Source: Synechococcaceae bacterium WB8_1B_136
GTDB lineage: Bacteria; Cyanobacteriota; Cyanobacteriia; PCC-6307; Cyanobiaceae
Reading direction: 5' to 3'
Assembly (NCBI GenBank): GCA_010029175.1
Contig: RGNC01000063.1
Coordinates: 1 to 10,544, forward strand
Length of the DNA: 10,544 nt
How positions within the stretch are numbered: the stretch's first letter is position 1; every line of letters begins with the position of its first letter. The translations under genes were made by a program, and so were the position numbers. This document shows, piece by piece, positions 1 to 7,622 of the stretch. The notes beneath the pieces are model-generated. The model ran no database searches. It saw nothing but the letters and a program-made list of their open reading frames with translations, and was not told the origin of the DNA.

Positions 1-227
1 TGCTGCAGCCGGAGCAGTCCTTGCCCGAGCAGCCCGTCGCGGTTGATCGGCCCCTGCCCCTGTCCCCTGCTTCCCAGCGGCCAGTGGCGGTGTCCCTACC
101 TCCAGCCGCAGCCCGCCAGGTGCGTCCAGCCCCCGCCCCTGGCCATCCGGCCCTGGCTCCACTGCGGGCCTGGCTGCCGGACGCACCGGAGAACAGCTTT
201 TCACCGGAGAACAGCCGTGCCGCTTGA
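1..227 (+). CDS. Possible 3' end of an upstream gene (partial, uncertain)
   Basis: A frame entering from the left edge (first full codon at 3) stays open to a TGA at 225-227. It would overlap the nanE start by 11 bases, as translationally coupled genes often do. The residues are rich in Pro, Ala and Arg and contain the repeat PENSFS-PENSRA near the end. No family is recognisable. Two facts weaken the call: GC-rich DNA keeps frames open by chance (the nanE frame is also open to the window edge), and a second frame ends at TGA 44-46 and could equally be the tail of the upstream gene. I cannot decide between them without sequence to the left. If neither is coding here, 47-216 is a spacer in which I see nothing except the 18-base duplication listed separately. 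Confidence 0.25.
   Translation, partial: LQPEQSLPEQPVAVDRPLPLSPASQRPVAVSLPPAAARQVRPAPAPGHPALAPLRAWLPDAPENSFSPENSRAA
184..219 (+). repeat. 18-base tandem duplication carrying the nanE ribosome-binding site
   Basis: Fourteen bases, caccggagaacagc, occur at 184-197 and again at 202-215, a period of 18. The second copy holds GGAGA at 206-210, six bases before the GTG at 217, and is the likely nanE Shine-Dalgarno. The first copy has the same GGAGA at 188-192 but is followed by cttttc rather than a start codon. This looks like a local slippage duplication of a ribosome-binding site. Confidence 0.6.
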
Positions 228-918
228 TCGCAGCCAGCTGCAGGGGGGATTGATCGTGTCGGTGCAGGCGCCGGAGGGGTCTGCGATGCGGCACCCGGAT
301 GTGATTGCCGCCATGGCTGAAGCCAGCCTGCGCAACGGCGCCGTGGGGGTGCGCCTGGAGAGCCCCGAACACATCGGCGCGGTGCGCCGCCGTTGCCCGG
401 ATGCCCTGATCGTGGGCCTGTGGAAGCGCACCTTCTCGGACAGCTCGGTGTACATCACCCCCGGTTGGGAGGAGATTCAGGCCGTGTGGGCCGCTGGTGC
501 CGATGTGATCGCCCTCGATGCCACCGCCCGGCCTCGCCCTGGTGGCCAGGATCTGGCCGAGCTCGTGCAGCGGGCCAGCGGTGATCTGGGGGCTCCCCTG
601 ATGGCCGACGTGGATGGACTGGAGAACGGTCTGCGGGCCGCTGCTCTGGGGTGCCAGTGGGTGGGCACCACGCTGTTCGGCTACACCGAGGCCACCGCAG
701 CGCTCCAACCGCCGGCCTGGCAGCTGCTGGCCCCGCTGCGGGCGCAGTTGCCGGCCACCACCACCCTGATCTGCGAGGGGGGCATCGCCGGCGCCGACCA
801 GGCCACGCGGGCCCTGGCGGAGGGGGCCGATGCGGTGGTGGTGGGCACCGCCATCACCGGGGTTGATCTGCAGGTGGCGGCCTACGTGCGTCGGATGGCA
901 GGCGGAAAAGCTTTCTGA
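217..918 (+). CDS. nanE: N-acylglucosamine-6-phosphate 2-epimerase (ManNAc-6-P epimerase)
   Basis: Predicted cytosolic TIM-barrel enzyme that interconverts N-acetylmannosamine 6-phosphate and N-acetylglucosamine 6-phosphate, feeding amino sugars into GlcNAc-6-P metabolism. From GTG 217 the protein has 233 residues, close to the usual 225-235. The family landmarks are in order: GGLIVS near residues 10-15, GLWKRTF with the expected catalytic Lys at 70, ALDATARPRP at 99-108, MADVD at 129-133, GTTLFGYT at 150-157, ICEGGI with the second expected catalytic residue Glu187, and VVGTAIT near the end. The start is chosen because GGAGA lies six bases upstream and the protein then begins just before strand 1. 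The open frame further upstream (ATG at 43) encodes Cys/Pro/Arg-rich sequence unlike the family. The usual Cys after GGLIVS is Val16. No sialic acid lyase or kinase is visible nearby, so a role in recycling cell-wall or exogenous amino sugars is inference. Confidence 0.93.
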   Translation: MPLDRSQLQGGLIVSVQAPEGSAMRHPDVIAAMAEASLRNGAVGVRLESPEHIGAVRRRCPDALIVGLWKRTFSDSSVYITPGWEEIQAVWAAGADVIALDATARPRPGGQDLAELVQRASGDLGAPLMADVDGLENGLRAAALGCQWVGTTLFGYTEATAALQPPAWQLLAPLRAQLPATTTLICEGGIAGADQATRALAEGADAVVVGTAITGVDLQVAAYVRRMAGGKAF

Positions 919-923
919 AGCTT

Positions 924-938
924 GTGCCCACCGGGCAC
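924..938 (+). terminator. GC hairpin just after nanE, without a T tract
   Basis: GTGCCC (924-929), loop ACC, GGGCAC (933-938) starts five bases after the nanE stop. The right arm is shared with a second perfect palindrome, GGCACGTGCC at 934-943, so two alternative hairpins are possible. No run of T follows, so it is not a canonical intrinsic terminator. It may mark a transcript 3' end, protect nanE mRNA, or be a binding site for a regulator of the next gene. Confidence 0.35.
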
Positions 939-978
939 GTGCCAATGTGCAGACTGACCGTATCTCGGCTGTCCCGCC

Positions 979-987
979 GGAGGTGAG
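979..987 (+). promoter_or_regulatory. Strong Shine-Dalgarno of the 64-residue secreted protein
   Basis: GGAGGTGAG ends three bases before ATG 991. It is the best ribosome-binding site in the window, where most other genes have none that is obvious, and it is the main evidence that the short reading frame after it is translated. Confidence 0.7.
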
Positions 988-990
988 CCC

Positions 991-1185
991 ATGACCTCCC
1001 CGCGCCTGTTGTCCCTGCTGCCCCTAGCGGCCAGCGGACTGCTGATCTCCACGCCGGTGACGGGGATTCCCATGGCGGAGCTGCAGGCCCTCAACAGGGA
1101 GTTGGGCAGGCTCTGCAGCAGTGATCCGCCGCGGGAGGCCCTGAGTGTCTGCCGCATCCACGCGCGGCTGATCAGGGCCCTGTGA
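991..1185 (+). CDS. Small probable exported protein, 64 residues
   Basis: Not recognised as a named family. The N-terminus looks like a signal peptide: Arg5, a hydrophobic core at about residues 6-20, then STPVTG-IPMA, where cleavage could fall around 25-29. The remaining 35-40 residues are a polar helix-like stretch (MAELQALNRELGRLC) with two cysteines, Cys42 and Cys54, that could form a disulfide in the periplasm, and a basic end. It is preceded by a very good Shine-Dalgarno. It lies 72 bases after nanE, and its TGA stop at 1183-1185 directly abuts the stop codon of groEL on the other strand. Short secreted proteins of this type are common and mostly uncharacterised in picocyanobacteria. 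That it is real rests on the start signal and signal peptide; no function can be given. Confidence 0.65.
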   Translation: MTSPRLLSLLPLAASGLLISTPVTGIPMAELQALNRELGRLCSSDPPREALSVCRIHARLIRAL

Positions 1186-2829
<1,644 letters not shown>

Positions 2830-2919
2830 CGGCTGGGCTGGAGTTGGCTACGGGGCCTCAGGCTCCCATGCCCCCGCACCCGCTGGCTGGTGGGGAAAGC
2901 CGAATCCTGTCGGGCTCGA

Positions 2920-2925
2920 TAGGGT
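2920..2925 (+). promoter_or_regulatory. Weak -10-like hexamer next to the start of the 83-residue gene
   Basis: TAGGGT fits the TANNNT pattern and ends seven bases before ATG 2933. If used, transcription would begin at or just before the start codon and give a nearly leaderless mRNA, which would match the lack of a Shine-Dalgarno there. No -35 element is visible, so this is a weak candidate. Confidence 0.2.
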
Positions 2926-2932
2926 GCGTGCC

Positions 2933-3184
2933 ATGGACGACAGCTTCAGCGACGCCCTGTTGGAGAGCCTCAATGGCCCCCTCACCGACGCCCTGGCGGA
3001 TCCCAGCGCCGGCAGCAATGTGATGGCCTTTCTGCTGGTGGCGGGGCTGGGCCTGGGCATGGCCCTGATCTATGTGCCGCTGCGCTTCTATCTCACCCTC
3101 ACGGCCCGCAGCCGGCGCCTGAAGCTGCTGCAGCGCATTCGCCGGCTGCGGGAGGAGTTGGCCCAGCCGGTCTCTAACGCATGA
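2933..3184 (+). CDS. Small single-span membrane protein, 83 residues
   Basis: Unrecognised family. Residues 1-29 are acidic (MDDSFSDALLESL), residues 30-49 form one hydrophobic segment (VMAFLLVAGLGLGMALIYVP), and residues 58-75 are strongly basic and helical (ARSRRLKLLQRIRRLREEL). By the positive-inside rule the C-terminus should face the cytoplasm and the acidic N-terminus the periplasm or lumen. The frame is open far upstream, but that part is antisense to groEL and reads as a Ser/Ala/Thr-rich shadow. ATG 2933 is taken because it is the first start outside groEL that gives this protein; no Shine-Dalgarno is seen. The TGA at 3182-3184 lies 11 bases inside the convergent fabG gene. The basic tail could be an interaction surface, but nothing in the sequence names a partner. 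Confidence 0.7.
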   Translation: MDDSFSDALLESLNGPLTDALADPSAGSNVMAFLLVAGLGLGMALIYVPLRFYLTLTARSRRLKLLQRIRRLREELAQPVSNA

Positions 3185-3926
3185 CCATGCCCCCATCCAC
3201 CTGCAGCACCTGGCCGGTCATGTAGGCGGCGGCGGGGTCGGCGGCGAGGAAGCGCACCGCGCTGGCCACTTCCGCGGCCTGGCCCATGCGGCCCATGGGG
3301 ATCGCCGCCAGGATCGGCTCCTTGTTGAGCTCGGCGGTCATGTCGCTCTCGATGAAGCCCGGGGCCACCGCATTCACGGTGACGCCGCGGCTGGCGAATT
3401 CGGCGGCGCTGCTGCGGGTGAGGCCGATCACGCCGGCCTTGGCGGCGCTGTAGTTGGCCTGGCCCGGGTTGCCCATCAGGCCCACCACCGAGGTGATGTT
3501 GATGATGCGACCGCTGCGGGCCTTGAGCATCGAGCGGCTTACGGCCCTGGTGCAGAGGAAAACGCCAGTGAGGTTGAGGTCGATCACGCTCTGCCAGTCG
3601 GCGCTCTTCATGCGCATCAGCAGGCCATCGCGGGTGATGCCGGCGTTGTTCACCAGCACATCCAGACGGCCCTCCTGCTCGAGCACCACCTTCACCATGG
3701 CCTCCACCTGCTCCTCCTCGGCCACGTTGGCCTGGTGGGCCCAGGCCCGGCCCCCGGCCGCCTGGATGGCGGCCACCACCCCCTGGGCCGCCTCTGGCGA
3801 GCTGGCGTAGTTCACCACCACCGTGGCGCTGGCGGCGGCCAATTCCCTGGCGATGGCGGCACCGATGCCCCGGCTGGCCCCCGTCACCAGAGCAACCTGA
3901 CCAGCGAGGGGGGTGGAGTGGGCCAT
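3174..3926 (-). CDS. fabG: 3-oxoacyl-[acyl-carrier-protein] reductase
   Basis: NADPH-dependent short-chain dehydrogenase of 250 residues that reduces 3-oxoacyl-ACP to (R)-3-hydroxyacyl-ACP, the first reduction in each fatty acid elongation cycle. The Rossmann motif TGASRGIG is at 15-22 and NNAG at 93-96. The catalytic set Asn118, Ser146, Tyr159, Lys163 is complete (DLNLTGVF, ITSVVGL, YSAAKAG). VNAVAPGFIESDMT and the C-terminal TGQVLQVDGGMVM are typical of FabG rather than a generic SDR. ATG 3926 gives the family length; the same frame upstream only shadows the channel gene. It is the last gene of a minus-strand cluster, 49 bases after the potassium-channel stop. That gap contains TACGCT, a possible but weak -10 for separate expression of this likely essential gene. 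Its 3' end overlaps the convergent membrane protein gene by 11 bases. Confidence 0.95.
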   Translation of the reverse strand: MAHSTPLAGQVALVTGASRGIGAAIARELAAASATVVVNYASSPEAAQGVVAAIQAAGGRAWAHQANVAEEEQVEAMVKVVLEQEGRLDVLVNNAGITRDGLLMRMKSADWQSVIDLNLTGVFLCTRAVSRSMLKARSGRIINITSVVGLMGNPGQANYSAAKAGVIGLTRSSAAEFASRGVTVNAVAPGFIESDMTAELNKEPILAAIPMGRMGQAAEVASAVRFLAADPAAAYMTGQVLQVDGGMVMR

Positions 3927-3975
3927 CGGCGGCAGAGACGTGCAGGCGCCGAGCGTAGAACCGTCCTCGCTGGCT

Positions 3976-5112
3976 TCAGGCCTGCATGGTCTCCATGCTC
4001 TCCAGGCCGGGGCCCAGCAGCGCCGCCATGCGGTCGAGTTGCTCCTTGCTGCCCAGCACCACCAGCAGCTGCCCCGGGGCCAGGCGCACATCGCCACCGG
4101 GGTTGGCCAGCAGGCTGGGCTGCTGCAGGGATGCGCTGCCGGTGCTGCTTCCTGAACCTGCCGGGTTGCGGATGGCCAGCACCAGGGCCCCACTGCGGCG
4201 CCCCAGCTGCAGTTCCGCCAGGCTGCTGCCGTTGAGGGGGCCCAGCTGCTGCGGGTCGCTGCTGAGCTGGAATTCCTCCACCTCGCAGTCGGAGCCGGCC
4301 AGCAGCTCCATGAAGTTGAGGGCCAGGGGCCGCAGGGCGGTGGCGGCCATGGTGCGGCCACCGGCCACATAGGGGCTCACCACCTGGTCGGCGCCGGCCA
4401 GTCGCAGCTTGCCCTCCGCCTCGGCGCTGTCGGCTCGGGCGATCAGGCGGCAGCGGGGCGCCAGGCCCCGGGCGCTGAGGATCACGTAGAGGTTGGCGGC
4501 ATTGCTGGGCAGGGCAGCCACCAGGGCGCGGCAGTGGTGAATGCCGCTCTCCTCAAGGGTTTCATCCAGGGTGGCGTCGGCCTGCAGCACCGTGAGGCCC
4601 CGCTGCTGGGCCTCGGCGCTGCGGTCGGGGTCCATCTCCACCACCAGCAGGGGAACGGCCTCGGCAGAGAGCTGCTCGGCAATCTCCCGACCGATGCGGC
4701 CATAGCCACAGAGGATCACGTGGTTGTTCATCGTGCGCTGCAGCTGTTGGCGATAGCGGCGCTCGCGAAGACGCCGAAAGTAGCCCGAGTTGGTCAATTC
4801 CAGCAGCTTCTGGATCGTCTGCTGCACCACCACCAGGCCGCCCACGATCAGCAGCGTCGTCACCACCCGACCGGCTCCGCTCAGCACCGCCGTCTCGGCG
4901 TCGCTGAAGCCCATGGTGCTGAGGGTGATCAGCACCATCCAGTAGCAGTCGCCCCAGTCCCAGCCCTCGCTCAGGCGGTAGCCGATGGCACCGGCATTCA
5001 CCACGCCGGCCAGCACCAGCAACGGACCGGCCCAGGGCCGGCGGCTCAAGGGTGTGAGCAGGGCCCGCCGCAGCGAACGCTGGCGTCGGCTGCTGTGGCG
5101 AAGGCTGCCCAT
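3976..5112 (-). CDS. Two-helix potassium channel with cytoplasmic RCK (TrkA-N/TrkA-C) domains
   Basis: Predicted inner-membrane ion channel of the MthK/Kch type, 378 residues. After a basic N-terminus (8 Arg and 1 Lys/His-rich stretch in the first 26 residues), TM1 spans about 27-45, a pore loop follows at about 54-71, and TM2 runs from about 82 to 99. A basic linker leads to an RCK-N Rossmann domain with CGYGRIG (135-141) and the acidic VVEMD at 157-161. An RCK-C domain fills roughly 275-370 and ends in LLVVLGSKEQLDRM. The segment at 63-71 reads TLSTMGFSD where canonical potassium filters read T-V-G-Y-G, so the third glycine is Ser70; selectivity is therefore uncertain. ATG 5112 is chosen because it follows the glycosyltransferase stop by 11 bases and precedes the basic leader; an open extension upstream is not conserved-looking. 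Probably co-transcribed with the gene before it. Role in potassium homeostasis is inferred from family. Confidence 0.88.
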   Translation of the reverse strand: MGSLRHSSRRQRSLRRALLTPLSRRPWAGPLLVLAGVVNAGAIGYRLSEGWDWGDCYWMVLITLSTMGFSDAETAVLSGAGRVVTTLLIVGGLVVVQQTIQKLLELTNSGYFRRLRERRYRQQLQRTMNNHVILCGYGRIGREIAEQLSAEAVPLLVVEMDPDRSAEAQQRGLTVLQADATLDETLEESGIHHCRALVAALPSNAANLYVILSARGLAPRCRLIARADSAEAEGKLRLAGADQVVSPYVAGGRTMAATALRPLALNFMELLAGSDCEVEEFQLSSDPQQLGPLNGSSLAELQLGRRSGALVLAIRNPAGSGSSTGSASLQQPSLLANPGGDVRLAPGQLLVVLGSKEQLDRMAALLGPGLESMETMQA

Positions 5113-5123
5113 GGGCCGGGAGC

Positions 5124-5960
5124 TCAGCCCAGCCCCAGGGCCTGGAGCACCTCGGCGGTGGTCAACTGGCCCAGCTGGTTGGCGTTGCCGCACCCCTGCA
5201 CGCCGCTGCGGGTCGGCAGGGTTCCGGGGTCGCGGCCCAGGGCCACCAACGGCGTGCCGCAGAGCAGGGCCAGCTCGGTGCTGATCGGATCGCTGCTGAG
5301 CACCACATCAGCGCTGGCGATCTGGGCGGCGCGTTGCTGCAGGTTGGCGCCAGTGGAGGTCTCCACCAGCCGCAGGTCGGGGAGGGCGCGGCGCACCAAC
5401 TCCGGCAGTTCCTGCCAGCGGCTGGCGGGCCAGTCGGCGCCGCCGCCGCCCGGCGCCAGCAGCAGGGCGGGGCCCGTTCCGGCCGTCATGGCGGCCACCG
5501 CCTGCTCCAGGTCCGCCTTGGGCAGCGCCAGTCGGAAGGCGGCCGCATCCAGGTTCACCCCCAGCGGACGCAGGTAGGCGGCGAGGGCCTGGGCTGGCCA
5601 GCCCGCCTCGGGCTGAACGGTGCTGGTGGCCGAGAAGCCAGTGCAGGCTACGCGGTTGGGGATGTGGCTCATCGACAGCATCAGGTCGACCTGGCGGCCG
5701 CTGGCCAGGTTCACGCAGGCCTGGAAGTCGGGCTCGCGCACGTTGCCCAGCAGGTTGGCCCAGTCCGCCAGGCTGGGGATGGCCTCGAAATCGAAGGGGA
5801 TCTGCTTCTCCACCGCCGCCACCAGCTTCCACACGGCCGCGGTGGCTGGGGCACAGGCCACCTGCACCTGGGCCCGCAGTTGCTCGGCCAGGGCAGACAC
5901 CGCTGGCACGGCCTGCAGCTGACGGGTGACGCCGCCCGGGAGCAGGAAGAGAACGCGCAT
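5124..5960 (-). CDS. Degenerate glycosyltransferase family 9 (heptosyltransferase-like) protein
   Basis: 278-residue soluble protein with the fold signature of ADP-heptose:LPS heptosyltransferases: MRVLFLLPGG at the start, a PAVSALAEQL helix at 19-28, the interdomain APGGGGADWPASRWQELPELVRRALP segment near 190-215, and SADVVLSSDPISTELALLCGTPLVALGRDPG near the end. It is shorter than typical members (about 320-350). Aligned without gaps to E. coli WaaC from Met1, with Pro19-Ala20 in register, the catalytic Asp13 of WaaC corresponds to Arg13 here, and the D-T-G-x-x-H sugar-nucleotide motif reads D-P-I-x-x-E. It may therefore be inactive, use another mechanism, or have become a binding protein. 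First gene of the channel-fabG cluster. The start at 5960 matches the beginning of strand 1; no Shine-Dalgarno is seen. The WaaC comparison is from memory and needs an alignment. Confidence 0.75.
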   Translation of the reverse strand: MRVLFLLPGGVTRQLQAVPAVSALAEQLRAQVQVACAPATAAVWKLVAAVEKQIPFDFEAIPSLADWANLLGNVREPDFQACVNLASGRQVDLMLSMSHIPNRVACTGFSATSTVQPEAGWPAQALAAYLRPLGVNLDAAAFRLALPKADLEQAVAAMTAGTGPALLLAPGGGGADWPASRWQELPELVRRALPDLRLVETSTGANLQQRAAQIASADVVLSSDPISTELALLCGTPLVALGRDPGTLPTRSGVQGCGNANQLGQLTTAEVLQALGLG

Positions 5961-5992
5961 GGCGGCGGGCGGCTGGGGCGGATCGCGGGCTG

Positions 5993-5998
5993 ATTGTA
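5993..5998 (-). promoter_or_regulatory. Candidate -10 box for the glycosyltransferase-channel-fabG cluster
   Basis: On the minus strand this reads TACAAT, one mismatch from TATAAT, 32 bases before ATG 5960. It is the only AT-rich spot in the 68-base divergent region shared with ispD. No matching -35 is visible at 16-18 bases. Confidence 0.4.
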
Positions 5999-6028
5999 TG
6001 GAGGCTGGATTCCTGGGGCCGCGCACCT

Positions 6029-6709
6029 GTGCATTTGCTGATCGCCTGCGCCGGCAGCGGCCGCCGCATGGGGGCCGAGCGCAACAAGCTGCTGCTGGAG
6101 CTGGCGGGGCGCCCGGTGTTGGCGTGGACGCTGGATGCCGCCCTGGCCTGCGGCGCCATCCACTGGATCGGTATCGTGGGTCAACCCGCGGACCAGGCCG
6201 ATATCCAGGCCCTGGTGGATGCGGCCCGGCCGGATCGCCCGGTGCTCTGGATCGAGGGGGGTGACACCCGCCAGGACTCGGTGCGCAACGGCCTGGCGGC
6301 CCTGCCCCAGGACGCCACCGCCGTGCTGATCCACGACGGCGCCCGCTGTCTGGTGGACCCCGGGCTGATCAGCCGTTGCGCCGCCGCGGTGGAGGCCGGG
6401 GCCGCCGTGATCGCCGCCGCTCCCGTCACCGACACGATCAAGCGGGTGGATGGCCAGGGGGTGATTCAGGACACGCCCGATCGTTCCCAGCTGTGGGGTG
6501 CCCAGACCCCCCAGGGCTTTCCGGTGCAGCAGCTGCGGCAAGCCCACGCCCGCGCCATGGCCGAGGGCTGGACCGTCACCGATGACGCCTCCCTGTTTGA
6601 GCGGCTCGGCTGGCCGGTGCGGGTGATCGAGGCCCCCCCCTCCAACATCAAGCTCACCACCCCCTTCGATCTCACGATTGCCGAGGCGGTGCTGGCGGCA
6701 CGAGGCTGA
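6029..6709 (+). CDS. ispD: 2-C-methyl-D-erythritol 4-phosphate cytidylyltransferase
   Basis: Cytosolic enzyme of the MEP pathway. It couples CTP with methylerythritol 4-phosphate to make CDP-methylerythritol, a precursor of all isoprenoids including carotenoids, the phytyl tail and plastoquinone. Length 226 residues is typical. The nucleotide-binding P-loop is CAGSGRRMGAERNK (7-20) with Lys20, followed by GGDTRQDSVRNGL (78-89), IHDGARCLV with Asp103, APVTDTIKRV (131-140), the QTPQGF motif (159-164), VTDDAS (183-188) and NIKLTTPFD with Lys208. Arg152 lies where the substrate-binding Arg is expected. GTG 6029 is the only start codon in frame close enough to strand 1, although the nearest GGAGG (6000-6004) is 24 bases away and unlikely to serve it. 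Divergent from the glycosyltransferase gene. Its last 38 bases overlap the 3' end of the LD-carboxypeptidase gene on the other strand. Confidence 0.95.
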   Translation: MHLLIACAGSGRRMGAERNKLLLELAGRPVLAWTLDAALACGAIHWIGIVGQPADQADIQALVDAARPDRPVLWIEGGDTRQDSVRNGLAALPQDATAVLIHDGARCLVDPGLISRCAAAVEAGAAVIAAAPVTDTIKRVDGQGVIQDTPDRSQLWGAQTPQGFPVQQLRQAHARAMAEGWTVTDDASLFERLGWPVRVIEAPPSNIKLTTPFDLTIAEAVLAARG

Positions 6710-7622
6710 GCAGGCCCTGCTCCCCATCAATCCGCGCCCGGGCGCCGATGGGCAGGGCGGCATTGCCGGGGATGTGGCCCACCGGCAGGCCCGCCAGCAC
6801 CGGAATGCCCAGGTCGGCGGTGCGCTCCCGCAGCACCTGCTCTAGGGAGAAGCGGCGACCGGCCTGCTGCTCCCGCACGGCCTCGCCGGCTTCATCGGCG
6901 TCGTCGCAGCCGCTGAAGCTGCCGAAGCCAATGCCTGCCAGCTGCTGCAGGGCCCCGGCCAGGCGCCAGTGGGTGAGCAGGCGATCGATTCGGTAGGGGG
7001 CCTCACCCACGTCTTCGAGCACCAGCACGGCACCGGCCAGGGGCGGCAGGTGGGGGGTGCCCAGCAGGTGGGTGGCCACGGTGAGGTTCCCCACCAGCAG
7101 CGGACCCTCGGCCATGCCTCCGCACCAGATCTCGCCCTGCAGCGCTGGCACGGCTTCGCCGAACAGCAGCTGCCGCAGCCGCTCCTGGCTCCAGTCGGGC
7201 TCGGCCGCCAGGGTGGTGAGCAGCGGTCCGTGGATGCCGCCGCAGCGGCCCTGGGCCCGCTGGGCCCAGAGCAGGGAGGTCACATCGGAGAAGCCCAGCA
7301 GCCAGCCGTTGGCCAGGGCCACGGGCTGGGGTGGCTCCAGCAGGCGGGCGGCACCCCAGCCGCCGCGCATGCAGGCCTTCAGCGCTGCTGCGCCGGGGTT
7401 GCTCGGGTCTGAACCTTGCAGATCCGCCTGGCGCTGGTCATCGGCGCCGGCTAGATAGCCCCAGCGTCGCAGCGGCTCGGGGTGGGGGTCCACCTGCAGC
7501 CCCCAGCTCTCCAGTACGGCCACACCGGCCGCCAGCCGCTCCAGGTCATCGAGGGCCGAGCTGGCGGCCACCAGCCGCACGCGATCGCCGCTGCGCAGGG
7601 GTCTGGGCCAGGCATCGCTCAT
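6672..7622 (-). CDS. ldcA: LD-carboxypeptidase, peptidase family S66 (murein tetrapeptide carboxypeptidase)
   Basis: Predicted serine peptidase of 316 residues that removes the terminal D-Ala from peptidoglycan tetrapeptides during wall recycling. The S66 triad is visible: Ser112 in LLGFSDVTSLL, Glu203 in VLVLEDVGEAPYRIDR, His283 in GLPVGHIPGN. Also typical are the early RVRLVAASSAL, ACMRGGWGAARLLE (83-96) and IHGPLLTTL (130-138). The start ATG overlaps the ubiA stop as ATGA (7619-7622), so translation is probably coupled to ubiA and the two form an operon. No signal peptide is seen, consistent with a cytosolic recycling enzyme. The 3' end overlaps convergent ispD by 38 bases. Other S66 members act on antibiotics (MccF type), but recycling is the more usual role in a chromosomal housekeeping setting. 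Confidence 0.9.
   Translation of the reverse strand: MSDAWPRPLRSGDRVRLVAASSALDDLERLAAGVAVLESWGLQVDPHPEPLRRWGYLAGADDQRQADLQGSDPSNPGAAALKACMRGGWGAARLLEPPQPVALANGWLLGFSDVTSLLWAQRAQGRCGGIHGPLLTTLAAEPDWSQERLRQLLFGEAVPALQGEIWCGGMAEGPLLVGNLTVATHLLGTPHLPPLAGAVLVLEDVGEAPYRIDRLLTHWRLAGALQQLAGIGFGSFSGCDDADEAGEAVREQQAGRRFSLEQVLRERTADLGIPVLAGLPVGHIPGNAALPIGARARIDGEQGLLSLVPPAPPRQS
6708..6722 (+). terminator. Hairpin at the ispD stop codon, inside the ldcA coding end
   Basis: GAGCAG (6708-6713), loop GCC, CTGCTC (6717-6722). The perfect dyad extends to GAGCAGG-C-CCTGCTC. It begins within the ispD TGA (6707-6709). The sequence after it is CCCATCAAT, without a T tract, so it resembles a terminator stem only. 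It also encodes part of the LD-carboxypeptidase C-terminus on the other strand. Confidence 0.35.

Noticed and set aside
43..216. N-terminal extension of nanE to ATG 43
   Set aside because: The extra 58 residues are Cys/Pro/Arg-rich and unlike NanE, while GTG 217 has a well-placed GGAGA and gives the family length.
2830..2932. CIRCE heat-shock operator upstream of groEL
   Set aside because: Read on both strands; no TTAGCACTC or GAGTGCTAA-like arms are present.
3180..3222. Possible stem CATGACC / GGTCATG over the end of the 83-residue gene
   Set aside because: Seven pairs with a 29-base loop inside fabG coding sequence is easily expected by chance, and no T run follows.
3927..4370. Upstream extension of the fabG frame into the channel gene
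   Set aside because: The added part is a Trp/Ala/Ser-rich shadow of the channel gene on the same strand; ATG 3926 gives the normal FabG length.
5711..6763. A 350-codon minus-strand frame across ispD and the glycosyltransferase start
   Set aside because: It reads through the divergent promoter region and is antisense to a clear ispD; no family pattern.
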